NCBI GenBank assembly: GCA_016297265.1
Contig: JAEDHB010000039.1
Coordinates: 1-13,505, forward strand
Origin: Butyrivibrio sp.
Lineage (GTDB): Bacteria > Bacillota > Clostridia > Lachnospirales > Lachnospiraceae
Direction of reading: 5' to 3'
DNA length: 13,505 bases
Shown here: in pieces, positions 6,261 through 13,427 of the stretch
How the letters are laid out: the number at the start of each line of letters is the position of its first letter
Position numbering within the stretch: the stretch's first letter is position 1
The notes under the pieces: generated by a model
The model's input: only the letters and a program-made list of their open reading frames with translations
Database searches by the model: none
What the model was told of the DNA's origin: nothing
Translations under genes and position numbers: made by a program

Positions 6261-8227
6261 TAACCAATCTCCGCTCCGTTAGGCATATTTTTCTCTGATG
6301 TCAAAAGTGAAAGCTCACCATTCTCGTCTTCAGCGCACAAAAGCATTCCTTCAGAAAGTATTCCGGCAAGCTTGGCAGGCTTAAGATTGGCAACTACAAC
6401 AACCTTCTTTCCCACCATTTCCTCTGCGGAATAGTGCTGCTTGATTCCTGACACAATCTGTCTTACCTCACTGCCCATCTTAACCTGGGAGCAGAGAAGT
6501 TTTTTGGATTTTGGCACTTCCTCGCATTTTATTATCTCACCGATTCTAAGCTGGACTTTGTCAAAATCGTCAATTGTGATTTCTTCCTTCTTTTCAATGT
6601 CAATGCCCGGCTCGCCCTGAGGTTCCTCGCTAACGCCGGCCTCTGCACGTTGTTTTGCCTGGATTTCTTCAACTTTTGGCATTATCTCATTAATATCAAG
6701 TCTTGCAAAAAGAATTTCAGGTTTCTCAGTAACCTTTGTTCCCGATACATAATGTCCAAAGCTTGCAAGATCTTCAAGTGTAAGTTCAGGTGCATTGAGC
6801 TGTTTGCGGATTTTGTCCGTAGTCTCAGGCATGAACGCCTGCAAAAGAGTCGCACCAATATTAATACCTTCAACCAGGTTGTAAAGAACTGTTGAAAGTC
6901 TGTCAGATTTTGACTCATCCTTGGCAAGAGCCCAAGGCATTGTCTCATCAATATATTTGTTACATCTCTTGAAAATATTGAAAATCTCGGTGATTGCATC
7001 TGCAACACGAAGTTCATTCATCTTGTCATTGACTTTTTTAACTGCTTCAAGGATTGTATTTTTAAGGTCAGCATCCACTTCTTCGACTACATTTTTATCT
7101 GCCACCACGCCGTCAAAATACTTGTTGCTCATTGAAATTGTTCTGTTGACAAGATTGCCGAGAGTGTTTGCAAGTTCAGAATTAAGCCTCTCAACCACAA
7201 GCTCCCATGTAATGATTCCGTCGTTGTCAAATGGCATTTCATGAAGCACAAAAAATCTTACCGCATCAACACCGAATAAATCCGCCATATCATCTGCATA
7301 TATCACATTTCCTTTTGATTTACTCATCTTGTCGCCGCCCTGAAGAAGCCATGGATGACCGAATACCTGTTTCGGAAGCGGCAAATCAAGTGCCATCAAA
7401 AAGATTGGCCAGTAAATCGTATGGAATCTGATAATATCTTTTCCAATAAGATGAAGGTCCGCAGGCCAGTATTTATTGTAAAGTTCGCCATGATTTCCGT
7501 CAGCGTCAAAACCAAGTCCTGTAATATAGTTGGTAAGTGCATCAAGCCATACATACACAACATGTTTGTCGTCAAAATCCACAGGGATTCCCCATTTAAA
7601 GCTTGTTCTCGATACACAAAGGTCCTGAAGGCCCGGAAGAAGGAAATTATTCATCATCTCGTTTTTACGGGATACCGGCTGAATAAATTCAGGATGAGTA
7701 TTAATGTGCTCAATCAGTCTGTCCGCATACTTGCTCATTCTGAAAAAATATGCCTCCTCCTTGGCGGGCTTAACCTCTCTTCCGCAGTCAGGGCATTTGC
7801 CGTCCTTAAGCTGGGATTCTGTCCAGAAGGATTCACAAGGAGTACAGTACATTCCTTCATATGCACCCTTATATATATCCCCTTTATCGTAAAGCTTTTT
7901 AAAGATTTTCTGAACCTGTTTTTCATGGTCCGTATCCGTGGTTCTGATAAATTTGTCATAGGATGTATTCATTAAATCCCAGATTCTTTTGATTTCACCT
8001 GCAACATTATCCACAAATTCTTTTGGTGTAATTCCAGCTTCAGCTGCTTTGATTTCGATTTTCTGACCGTGCTCGTCGGTTCCTGTCTGAAATCTTACAT
8101 CAAATCCCTGCATTCTTTTGTATCTTGCTATACTGTCCGCAAGCACAATCTCATAGGTGTTACCGATATGAGGTTTGCCCGATGTATAGGCAATTGCTGT
8201 AGTAATGTAGTATGGTTTTTTACACAT
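6260..8227 (-). CDS. metG: Methionyl-tRNA synthetase with C-terminal tRNA-binding domain
   Basis: Charges tRNA-Met for initiation and elongation. The 655-residue protein carries the class I signatures PHIGN (19-23) and KMSKS (300-304), plus a four-cysteine zinc knuckle (Cys128, 131, 145, 148). The anticodon-binding helical domain follows. From about residue 548 an OB-fold of the EMAP/Trbp111 type begins (FDKVQLRIGEIIKCEEVPKS), which helps dimerisation and tRNA binding. The frame is open to 8317, but the real start is ATG 8227 behind AGGAGG at seven bases. The extra upstream codons are only the terminator of the T-box leader. First gene of the metG-tatD-rsmA unit. Confidence 0.98.
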   Translation of the reverse strand: MCKKPYYITTAIAYTSGKPHIGNTYEIVLADSIARYKRMQGFDVRFQTGTDEHGQKIEIKAAEAGITPKEFVDNVAGEIKRIWDLMNTSYDKFIRTTDTDHEKQVQKIFKKLYDKGDIYKGAYEGMYCTPCESFWTESQLKDGKCPDCGREVKPAKEEAYFFRMSKYADRLIEHINTHPEFIQPVSRKNEMMNNFLLPGLQDLCVSRTSFKWGIPVDFDDKHVVYVWLDALTNYITGLGFDADGNHGELYNKYWPADLHLIGKDIIRFHTIYWPIFLMALDLPLPKQVFGHPWLLQGGDKMSKSKGNVIYADDMADLFGVDAVRFFVLHEMPFDNDGIITWELVVERLNSELANTLGNLVNRTISMSNKYFDGVVADKNVVEEVDADLKNTILEAVKKVNDKMNELRVADAITEIFNIFKRCNKYIDETMPWALAKDESKSDRLSTVLYNLVEGINIGATLLQAFMPETTDKIRKQLNAPELTLEDLASFGHYVSGTKVTEKPEILFARLDINEIMPKVEEIQAKQRAEAGVSEEPQGEPGIDIEKKEEITIDDFDKVQLRIGEIIKCEEVPKSKKLLCSQVKMGSEVRQIVSGIKQHYSAEEMVGKKVVVVANLKPAKLAGILSEGMLLCAEDENGELSLLTSEKNMPNGAEIG

Positions 8228-8251
8228 AACTGTTCCTCCTAAAAATAAAAT

Positions 8252-8287
8252 AAAAAACCTTCCATTAGTGTTACCACTAACAGAAGG
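8252..8287 (-). terminator. Conditional terminator of the metG T-box leader
   Basis: Minus strand: CCTTCTGTTAGTG, loop GTAA, CACTAATGGAAGG, then six T. The stem is 13 bp with two G-T pairs. CCTTC and adjoining bases lie right after the T-box sequence and would be sequestered in the antiterminator form. AGGAGG of metG begins only about a dozen bases past the T-tract. Confidence 0.9.
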
Positions 8288-8525
8288 CGATATTATCGCG
8301 TTACCACTTCTCTTCATTCATCCCTCACAGGATGAACCTTATGTCGTACAGGAAAATATCATATTATCCGATACGCTCTCGCTATAACAGGCGAATCCTG
8401 TCGCAGCCTTACAATTGTTCGGTGCGCCACTCCGGAGCCATCTTCAATCTGCTTACCATCCCACTTCTCAGCCTCAACGTGGTTCTCTGTAAATGTGCCA
8501 CAAATCTACTCTTTCCTTCACTGTG
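8252..8525 (-). promoter_or_regulatory. T-box riboswitch controlling metG
   Basis: Leader RNA that senses uncharged tRNA and lets transcription proceed into metG. On the minus strand stem I begins near 8522: AAGAGTAG is followed by pairing ATTTG/CAGAT and TTTAC/GTAAG, then the distal CAGAGA...CTGAGAA elements enclosed by CCAC/GTGG. On the 3' side of the specifier loop TGAAGATGG offers AUG (8441-8439), the methionine codon. The T-box antiterminator sequence AAGTGGTAACGCG is at 8309-8297; its TGGT can pair with the ACCA end of a tRNA with discriminator A, as in tRNA-Met. A strong terminator (8287-8252) follows. Stem boundaries were judged by eye. Confidence 0.92.
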
Positions 8526-8540
8526 TTAAATATATAAGAT

Positions 8541-8569
8541 AGACTAGCATAGTCCCTTTAAAAAATCAA
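8541..8569 (-). promoter_or_regulatory. Possible promoter of the metG T-box transcript
   Basis: Minus strand TTGATT (8569-8564), 17 bases, TAGTCT (8546-8541), which would start the transcript about ten bases before stem I. The -10 box is poor, and TATCTT or TATATA a few bases further on are alternatives. A promoter is needed here, because the T-box leader begins right after the preceding gene, but the exact boxes are uncertain. Confidence 0.35.
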
Positions 8570-8573
8570 GCAG

Positions 8574-9161
8574 TTATTTTTGAAGGTTTCCTGCCTCAAT
8601 ATTTGGCTTGATAAAATTATCATCAGCGTATTTCCAAAGCTGTTCACTTCCCTCCGCAGTTCTTGCATTTCGCTTGTACACCATTTCCGAATGAACATCA
8701 TGTTCTTTCCAGGATTTGCCTCCCGATGCATTGTTAAGCATCAATGGCTGGATTTTGTCAAGGGTGTTGGCAAATTTGGCTTCTGGCGTTGCGCATTCCT
8801 CAAATTCATCCCACAAAGCTCTCAGCCTGTCCCTCTGGTCATCGGGCAGTATGGAAAACAATCTGTCAGCCGCCTTACATTCACGCTCCCTCTTTGTCTT
8901 GTTGCCTTCAACATCATAAGCATATGTATCTCCGGCATCAATCTCGATAAGGTCGTGCACCAGCACCATACTCATTGTCTTCAAAACATCAATCTCATCA
9001 TTGGCATACTCTGATAAAAGCATGGCCATAACTGCCATATGCCAGGAATGTTCTGCATCATCTTCCTTGCGCATACCATCTGCCAGATATGTCTGCCTTA
9101 CAATGTTCTTTTCCTTGTCAATCTCTTCAAGAAATGCAAACTGTTTTTGTAATCTGTCCAT
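8574..9161 (-). CDS. HD-domain phosphohydrolase, YfbR/HDDC2-like
   Basis: A 195-residue metal-dependent phosphohydrolase of the HD superfamily, closest in pattern to YfbR/HDDC2 5'-deoxynucleotidases, which remove phosphate from deoxynucleoside monophosphates. The ligands are visible: AEHSWH (His38), VHDLIEIDAGD (His69, Asp70) and ANTLDKIQP (Asp135). Length fits. The ATG at 9161 has AGGTGA upstream, overlapping the TAG stop of the CsoR-family gene, so the two are probably co-transcribed and coupled. There is no clear terminator at its 3' end before the metG promoter region. Substrate preference is inferred from family only. Confidence 0.9.
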   Translation of the reverse strand: MDRLQKQFAFLEEIDKEKNIVRQTYLADGMRKEDDAEHSWHMAVMAMLLSEYANDEIDVLKTMSMVLVHDLIEIDAGDTYAYDVEGNKTKRERECKAADRLFSILPDDQRDRLRALWDEFEECATPEAKFANTLDKIQPLMLNNASGGKSWKEHDVHSEMVYKRNARTAEGSEQLWKYADDNFIKPNIEAGNLQK

Positions 9162-9171
9162 AATTTGTCAC

Positions 9172-9465
9172 CTATTTCATAAATTTGTCTATGGCTTTGT
9201 TAAGCTCTTCAATCATCTGGTTGTTGCCATCCTGAATAGCATGAACAATACAATGTTCCATATGATCCTTCAAAATCACCTTGCCGCAGTTGTTGATTGC
9301 AGATTTTACTGCTGAAAGCTGAATAAGGACCTCGCTACAGTCCCTGTTGTTTTCCACCATCTTCTTAACAGATTCCAGATGCCCGATGATTTTGGCAAGC
9401 CTGTTGATTACCGCCTTTGAGCTCTCATGATAATGACCGTGGTCATGCGTTATGTTTTTGTCCAT
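9172..9465 (-). CDS. csoR: CsoR-family metal-sensing repressor, probably copper-responsive
   Basis: A 97-residue all-helical DNA-binding regulator of the CsoR/RcnR/FrmR (DUF156) family. The Cu(I) ligand set of true CsoR proteins is present with correct spacing: Cys43, His68, Cys72 (25 and 4 residues apart). An extra cysteine (Cys60) and a His-rich N terminus (HDHGHYH, 7-13) are also seen and could bind metal. CsoR normally releases DNA when it binds Cu(I), derepressing copper exporters, but no copA or copZ is in this window. A weak GAAAGGG precedes the ATG at 9465. The HD-domain gene follows after 10 bases. Copper is inferred from ligands; other metals or sulfur species are possible. Confidence 0.88.
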   Translation of the reverse strand: MDKNITHDHGHYHESSKAVINRLAKIIGHLESVKKMVENNRDCSEVLIQLSAVKSAINNCGKVILKDHMEHCIVHAIQDGNNQMIEELNKAIDKFMK

Positions 9466-9480
9466 ATTTTTTCCCTTTCA

Positions 9481-9514
9481 AAAGAAATTAAAGCCTTTCC
9501 CTTAAGGAAAGGCT
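9481..9514 (-). terminator. Hairpin terminator after yvyF (or control site for csoR)
   Basis: AGCCTTTCC (9492-9500) and GGAAAGGCT (9506-9514) form a perfect 9-bp stem with a 5-base loop. On the minus strand TTAATTTCTTTT follows, as in a Rho-independent terminator. It ends within about 15 bases of the csoR ribosome binding site. A protein-binding palindrome for autoregulation is an alternative, though it does not look like known CsoR operators. Confidence 0.7.
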
Positions 9515-9524
9515 CAGTATATTC

Positions 9525-9929
9525 CTAATTGTCAAGAAATCTCATTCTTGCTTTGTCCCTCTCAGCTCTTTTTACCACCGGTTCAGGCTGTTTGTACAGG
9601 CTTCCCAGACCCTTCTGCATTGCATCCTTGCACTTAGGGCAGAATCTGCCTGATTTGATTGTTATGCCACAGGATTCGCATTCGATTCCGATTGGTGAAT
9701 CATCTGCAAAAACAAGTCTCTCTTCCCTTACCCATCTCTCAATCTGAACAACACTTACATCATTATCCTCAGAAATCTGGGTAAGTGATGCTTTGGGATT
9801 CTCTCTGATATATTCCTTAACTGTTGTAAATTTCTTATCAAGTTCATCCATACATGCAGGGCAAAGCAAATATCCGCCACCGATGTAGTTGAATAATCTT
9901 CCGCATCCTCTGCAATTCTTAACTTCCAT
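9525..9929 (-). CDS. yvyF: YvyF-like flagellar operon protein with two zinc ribbons
   Basis: A 134-residue protein resembling YvyF/TIGR03826, a small protein next to comF and flagellar genes in Bacillus subtilis and clostridia. The N-terminal ribbon has Cys6, Cys9, Cys23, Cys26. A middle helical part resembles a winged helix (SLTQISEDNDVSVVQIERWV, 48-67). The second ribbon has Cys84, Cys87, Cys97, Cys100. The tail is basic. Its molecular function is not established; a regulatory role in motility is often assumed. AGGAGG, 11 bases upstream, overlaps the comFC stop codon, so the genes are coupled. No other flagellar gene follows; csoR does. Confidence 0.85.
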   Translation of the reverse strand: MEVKNCRGCGRLFNYIGGGYLLCPACMDELDKKFTTVKEYIRENPKASLTQISEDNDVSVVQIERWVREERLVFADDSPIGIECESCGITIKSGRFCPKCKDAMQKGLGSLYKQPEPVVKRAERDKARMRFLDN

Positions 9930-9944
9930 TGTATTTCTTTCCTC

Positions 9945-10658
9945 CTAAAATCCACGACCGACACAAGCTGAAATGAAGTAAACCCACTTAACTCCATTGT
10001 CTTTCAACGTCCTTGAACAGGAATCCATTGTTGCCCCCGTAGTGTATATGTCGTCCACTAATATTACGCTTTTATATTCTACAACAGAATTAGCAATTTG
10101 AAAAGCATTATTTAGGTTCAGATAGCGTGTTTTATCATCAAGATTTTTTTGAGGAAGAGTGTTTTTAATACGCTTAATTACATCTGATGCCACGGGAATA
10201 TTAAGAAGTCGCGCCAGTTCTGTCGCCAGTATTTCCGCCTGATTGTAGCCTCTTTTCCTATATCGGCTTTTGCTTATCGGAATCGGCACGAGAGCTTCTG
10301 CATTCCATGTTTTAATTACTCTTTTCCAGTTTTTTACAATCACTCCGGCGTAATATTTTGCATATTCTCTCCTGTTATTATACTTGAATGAATACATGGA
10401 CTGTTTCATTGTACTCGAATATTCAAAACCTGCCACCCCTCGCTCAAAATAGTGTTCTTTTCTGCCACAGTCATAGCAGTATTCCTGCTCTGCAGCTTCC
10501 AACGGCTGGCCACATTTCTGGCAGGCCGGCTGATGAATCTCTTTAATCAGGGAATGGCATTTGCTACACACATGAGGTCTCATTATTTTCCCGCGTTGAA
10601 ACAAAATGTCATCGCAACCAGGACATCTTGGCGGAAAAAGAATATCATCCGTAATAAT
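9945..10658 (-). CDS. comFC: ComFC phosphoribosyltransferase-like competence protein, apparent ATT start
   Basis: ComF/GntX-family protein, linked in other bacteria to DNA uptake during competence. It has an N-terminal Cys-pair region (CPGC, CSKC, CQKC, CYDC) and a C-terminal phosphoribosyltransferase fold with VPIPISKSRYRKRGYNQAE and VILVDDIYTTGAT (about 198-210). The usual automatic start is TTG 10604 or ATG 10583, but the frame upstream encodes DDILFPPRCPGC, the conserved family opening. No ATG, GTG or TTG exists between the upstream TGA (10679-10677) and that motif. GGAGGTGG (10672-10665) lies six bases before an in-frame ATT at 10658, which I take as the start (237 residues). The gene is certain; the start is not. 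A strong terminator sits directly upstream. Confidence 0.88.
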   Translation of the reverse strand: MITDDILFPPRCPGCDDILFQRGKIMRPHVCSKCHSLIKEIHQPACQKCGQPLEAAEQEYCYDCGRKEHYFERGVAGFEYSSTMKQSMYSFKYNNRREYAKYYAGVIVKNWKRVIKTWNAEALVPIPISKSRYRKRGYNQAEILATELARLLNIPVASDVIKRIKNTLPQKNLDDKTRYLNLNNAFQIANSVVEYKSVILVDDIYTTGATMDSCSRTLKDNGVKWVYFISACVGRGF

Positions 10659-10664
10659 ATTATC

Positions 10665-10672
10665 CCACCTCC
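10665..10672 (-). promoter_or_regulatory. Ribosome binding site deciding the comFC start
   Basis: GGAGGTGG on the minus strand is a strong match to the anti-Shine-Dalgarno sequence. The codon at the right distance in the comFC frame is ATT (10658), with a second ATT at 10655. The nearest ATG (10648) is about 16 bases away and in another frame; its reading frame stops at TAA overlapping ATG 10583. Confidence 0.7.
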
Positions 10673-10675
10673 ATC

Positions 10676-10703
10676 AAAAAGCCCGGAGATATCCTCTCCG
10701 GGC
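10676..10703 (-). terminator. Strong terminator between the SCP2-like gene and comFC
   Basis: Minus strand: GCCCGGAGA (10703-10695), loop GGATA, TCTCCGGGC (10689-10681), then TTTTT (10680-10676). A perfect 9-bp GC-rich stem with a U-tract. The comFC ribosome binding site starts three bases later, leaving no room for a separate promoter. Confidence 0.92.
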
Positions 10704-10729
10704 ATGGTAAATCTTTGTCTCAATACAAA

Positions 10730-11053
10730 CTATGAACGAATTATCTCATCCCATAAATATGCCTTGTCCAGCATACCTCTGAAATGAATCAGATTATTAT
10801 TATATGCATACTCTAATTTCATCTGACCCGTTGCAAAAGCAATTGCCATCTCAGCGGAAGTTGTCACAATTGCATCCCTCTCGTAATATTCATAGGGTTC
10901 AACAAAAATCTGTCCACCCCTAATCTCAAGATACAATGCTCCTTCGCCTTCGCCTCTAACATCAATCTCGATTGCAACATGTTCTTTAATGTGGCTTGCA
11001 TCCGCATTCTCGTTTGCCTTTTTAATAATATCTACAATCTCTTCATATTTCAT
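10730..11053 (-). CDS. SCP2-like small soluble protein
   Basis: A 107-residue protein resembling the SCP2 sterol/lipid-carrier domain. It has an N-terminal helix (KYEEIVDIIKKANENA), a beta-sheet with EIDVRGEGEGALYLEIRGGQI, and the typical end: DAIVTTSAEMAIAFATGQ, a short strand, then FRGMLDKAYLWDEIIRS. SCP2-fold proteins bind hydrophobic ligands such as acyl-CoAs; stand-alone bacterial forms are poorly understood. GGGGAG precedes ATG 11053. It lies about 100 bases after recD2 and is closed by a strong terminator. Assignment is by pattern, so the family is moderately sure and the ligand unknown. Confidence 0.75.
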   Translation of the reverse strand: MKYEEIVDIIKKANENADASHIKEHVAIEIDVRGEGEGALYLEIRGGQIFVEPYEYYERDAIVTTSAEMAIAFATGQMKLEYAYNNNLIHFRGMLDKAYLWDEIIRS

Positions 11054-11128
11054 ATAGGTTCTCCCCCCTATCTAAAATGAATAGTGTAAATTGTTATGTT
11101 TCTATTTATATTGTACCTCATTTTTATA

Positions 11129-11148
11129 CAAAAAGAAATACCTTTTTG
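11129..11148. repeat. Short inverted repeat after recD2
   Basis: CAAAAAG (11129-11135) and CTTTTTG (11142-11148) with a 6-base loop, beginning three bases after the recD2 stop. The stem is AT-rich and no good U-tract follows on the minus strand, so it is at best a weak terminator or an mRNA-end hairpin. The rest of 11054-11128 is AT-rich; I see no convincing promoter there for the SCP2-like gene. Confidence 0.35.
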
Positions 11149-11150
11149 CA

Positions 11151-13427
11151 CTATTTTTCATTTATTATTTCTCGGATTCTTTTGTCCAGTGATGTGTATC
11201 TTTTCTGGTCGTTTTCATTTGATACCATCTCAAAAAATGTATTTTCACTGCCCACGACACATATACATTTTTTTGCACGCGTTACCGCAGTATACAGAAT
11301 ATTTCTGTTCATTAACGGTCTTGGGCCATCGAGAAGAGGCAGGACAACTGCCGGATATTCACTTCCCTGGGATTTGTGCACGGTGATGGCGTATGCATGT
11401 TCCAGATCATCGGTTTCTTTGAAGTTATACACAACATATTTTCCGTCATCAAATCGAACAGTAATTTCAGACATGTACAGATTGATATTGTCAATTATTC
11501 CTGTGTCGCCATTGAATATGCCAAGTCCGGAATCGATAATATAGCCGTTTCTGCCTTGCAATTCCCAGTTTTTCTGGTAGTTATTGCGAATCTGCATCAC
11601 CTTGTCGCCTTCCCTGAAGATTATACCACCAATCTCTTTTTCCACTTTGCATCCGTCCTCATTAGGGTTGAGATACTGTTGCAAAATAACGTTCAATCTT
11701 TCCACGCCAAGAGTTCCTTTGCGGGTAGGCGTCAGAACTTGAATCTCGTTGACAGTACAGTCCGTATATGCCGGCAGCTTTGTTTTTACCAGTGTCACTA
11801 TAGCATTGATAATGCTGTTAGCGTCAGGCCTTTTGATAAACGGAAAATCCTTACTTGCAGGACCAATTTCAAAATATTCACCCTGGTTGATTCTGTGAGC
11901 ATTAACGACAATATCGCTGGCCTGTGCCTGACGGAATATTTTTGTAAGGCGTACCACCTCAAATCTCTCTGCCGCAATAATATCATTGAGTACATTTCCC
12001 GGTCCCACCGAAGGCAGCTGATTGGCATCTCCCACAAGAATAAGTCTTGTGCCGACGCAGATTGCCTTAAGCAGACTGTTCATAAGAAACACATCCACCA
12101 TCGACGCTTCATCTATTATTATCACATCTGCCTCAAGCGGATTGTCCTCATTTCTGCCGAATGACGCATTTTTGCTTTCCTCCTCCAACGCGCCGGACAA
12201 TTCCAGCAATCTATGTATGGTCTGCGCTTCCCAGCCGGTAGTCTCTGTCATTCTCTTGGCAGCCCTTCCTGTCGGTGCTGCAAGCCTTATCTCCAGTCCC
12301 TGACTGTCAAAATATTTTATTATTGTATTGATAGTTGTTGTTTTTCCGGTTCCGGGACCACCGGTAATAACTGTAAAACCATTCATCACCGAGGTTTTGA
12401 CCGCATTTCTCTGAAGTTCATCAAGTTCAATGGCCTCTGCCGCCTCGATTCTACTGAGCTGAGTCTCAAAATCTTTTTCATCAACCCTGTAGTGCACATC
12501 CAAATCCACCAGTCTCCGGGCAATGTTAATCTCCGTATTGTACATAGAAGTAAGGTACACTCCTTTTTGCCCGTCAACATCTGTGATTTTTATTTTGCGC
12601 TCCATAATGAGCTCCATAAGAATATCTTCTTCATTGTCGATAAAGGTTCCCAACATATTAGCCGTCTTTTCACACAATATATCCATGGGTACATATGTAT
12701 GTCCTGCTGCCACTGCCTGTCTCATGGTGTAGAGGATTCCGCTTTTGATTCTGTAAGGAGAATTCAATTCCACACCGGATTTCATCGCTATCGAATCGGC
12801 AATTTTGAAGCCAACGCCCTCCATGTCATCCGCGAGCTTGTAGGGATTTTCCTTAATTATCTGATAAATATTTTCATCATACTGCTTATATAGCTTTACG
12901 GCAAGATTCATGCCAATGCCCAGCTCTCCCAAGAAAATCATCGCTTTTCGCATACTTTTTTTCTCGATTATCTGATCGGCAATGGACATTGCAATGCGCT
13001 CACTTATTCCCTTAATCTTGACAAGTTCTTCCGGTCTTTCCTCGATAATCTGCATGGTATCCGCCTTAAAATGTCTGACAATTCTTGCAGCAAGGGCAGG
13101 CCCGACCCCCTTTATTGCGCCCGAACCAAGATATCTTTCAACGGCATCCATGTCCTCCGGCACTGATTCCTCATAACTTGTGACCTTAACCTGCAATCCA
13201 TAGCTTGGATGCATGGTAAAACTGCCGTTAAAAACAACATATTCGCCCGGATTAATCAGATATAGGGTTCCAATGCAGACGATGGTATCCTCGATATCCG
13301 TCGACAAATCCGGTTCTTCCTTGCGAAGTCTTTTTACTTCCTCGGAGGACAAAGCCACTTCAAGAATTGTGTGACCGTTTTCCTCATTTGTATATATTAT
13401 TTTTTCAACATATCCTTTTACCTGCAA
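11151..13427 (-). CDS. recD2: RecD2-type (YrrC) ATP-dependent DNA helicase
   Basis: SF1B 5'-3' DNA helicase of the RecD2 type, which acts in genome maintenance without RecBC. The 758 residues show an N-terminal OB-like domain, then helix-hairpin-helix repeats (GSGAIKGVG near 101, VKIKGIS near 136, GVGFKIAD near 204). The helicase core has Walker A GGPGTGKTTT (356-365), Walker B VIIIDEAS (435-442), GDANQLPS (466-473) and near the end VHKSQGSEY and TAVTRAKK. Size matches Bacillus YrrC. The frame is open to a TTG at 13478 and to the window edge, but the best start is TTG 13427, with AAAGGAAGG five bases upstream and the protein beginning QVKGYVEKI, a normal RecD2 opening. The bases beyond may belong to the end of a preceding gene. 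Confidence 0.95.
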   Translation of the reverse strand: MQVKGYVEKIIYTNEENGHTILEVALSSEEVKRLRKEEPDLSTDIEDTIVCIGTLYLINPGEYVVFNGSFTMHPSYGLQVKVTSYEESVPEDMDAVERYLGSGAIKGVGPALAARIVRHFKADTMQIIEERPEELVKIKGISERIAMSIADQIIEKKSMRKAMIFLGELGIGMNLAVKLYKQYDENIYQIIKENPYKLADDMEGVGFKIADSIAMKSGVELNSPYRIKSGILYTMRQAVAAGHTYVPMDILCEKTANMLGTFIDNEEDILMELIMERKIKITDVDGQKGVYLTSMYNTEINIARRLVDLDVHYRVDEKDFETQLSRIEAAEAIELDELQRNAVKTSVMNGFTVITGGPGTGKTTTINTIIKYFDSQGLEIRLAAPTGRAAKRMTETTGWEAQTIHRLLELSGALEEESKNASFGRNEDNPLEADVIIIDEASMVDVFLMNSLLKAICVGTRLILVGDANQLPSVGPGNVLNDIIAAERFEVVRLTKIFRQAQASDIVVNAHRINQGEYFEIGPASKDFPFIKRPDANSIINAIVTLVKTKLPAYTDCTVNEIQVLTPTRKGTLGVERLNVILQQYLNPNEDGCKVEKEIGGIIFREGDKVMQIRNNYQKNWELQGRNGYIIDSGLGIFNGDTGIIDNINLYMSEITVRFDDGKYVVYNFKETDDLEHAYAITVHKSQGSEYPAVVLPLLDGPRPLMNRNILYTAVTRAKKCICVVGSENTFFEMVSNENDQKRYTSLDKRIREIINEK

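Noticed and set aside
7355..7975. 206-codon plus-strand frame inside metG
   Set aside because: It is a shadow of metG; the composition is that of reverse-complemented coding sequence.
8228..8317. 30-residue N-terminal extension of metG
   Set aside because: It is translated from the T-box terminator; AGGAGG precedes ATG 8227 and the synthetase fold begins there.
8332..8529. 65-codon plus-strand reading frame upstream of metG
   Set aside because: It is antisense to the T-box leader RNA, with no ribosome binding site or known similarity.
11376..12164. 262-codon plus-strand frame inside recD2
   Set aside because: It is a shadow of the helicase gene on the other strand, with no ribosome binding site and no recognisable domain.
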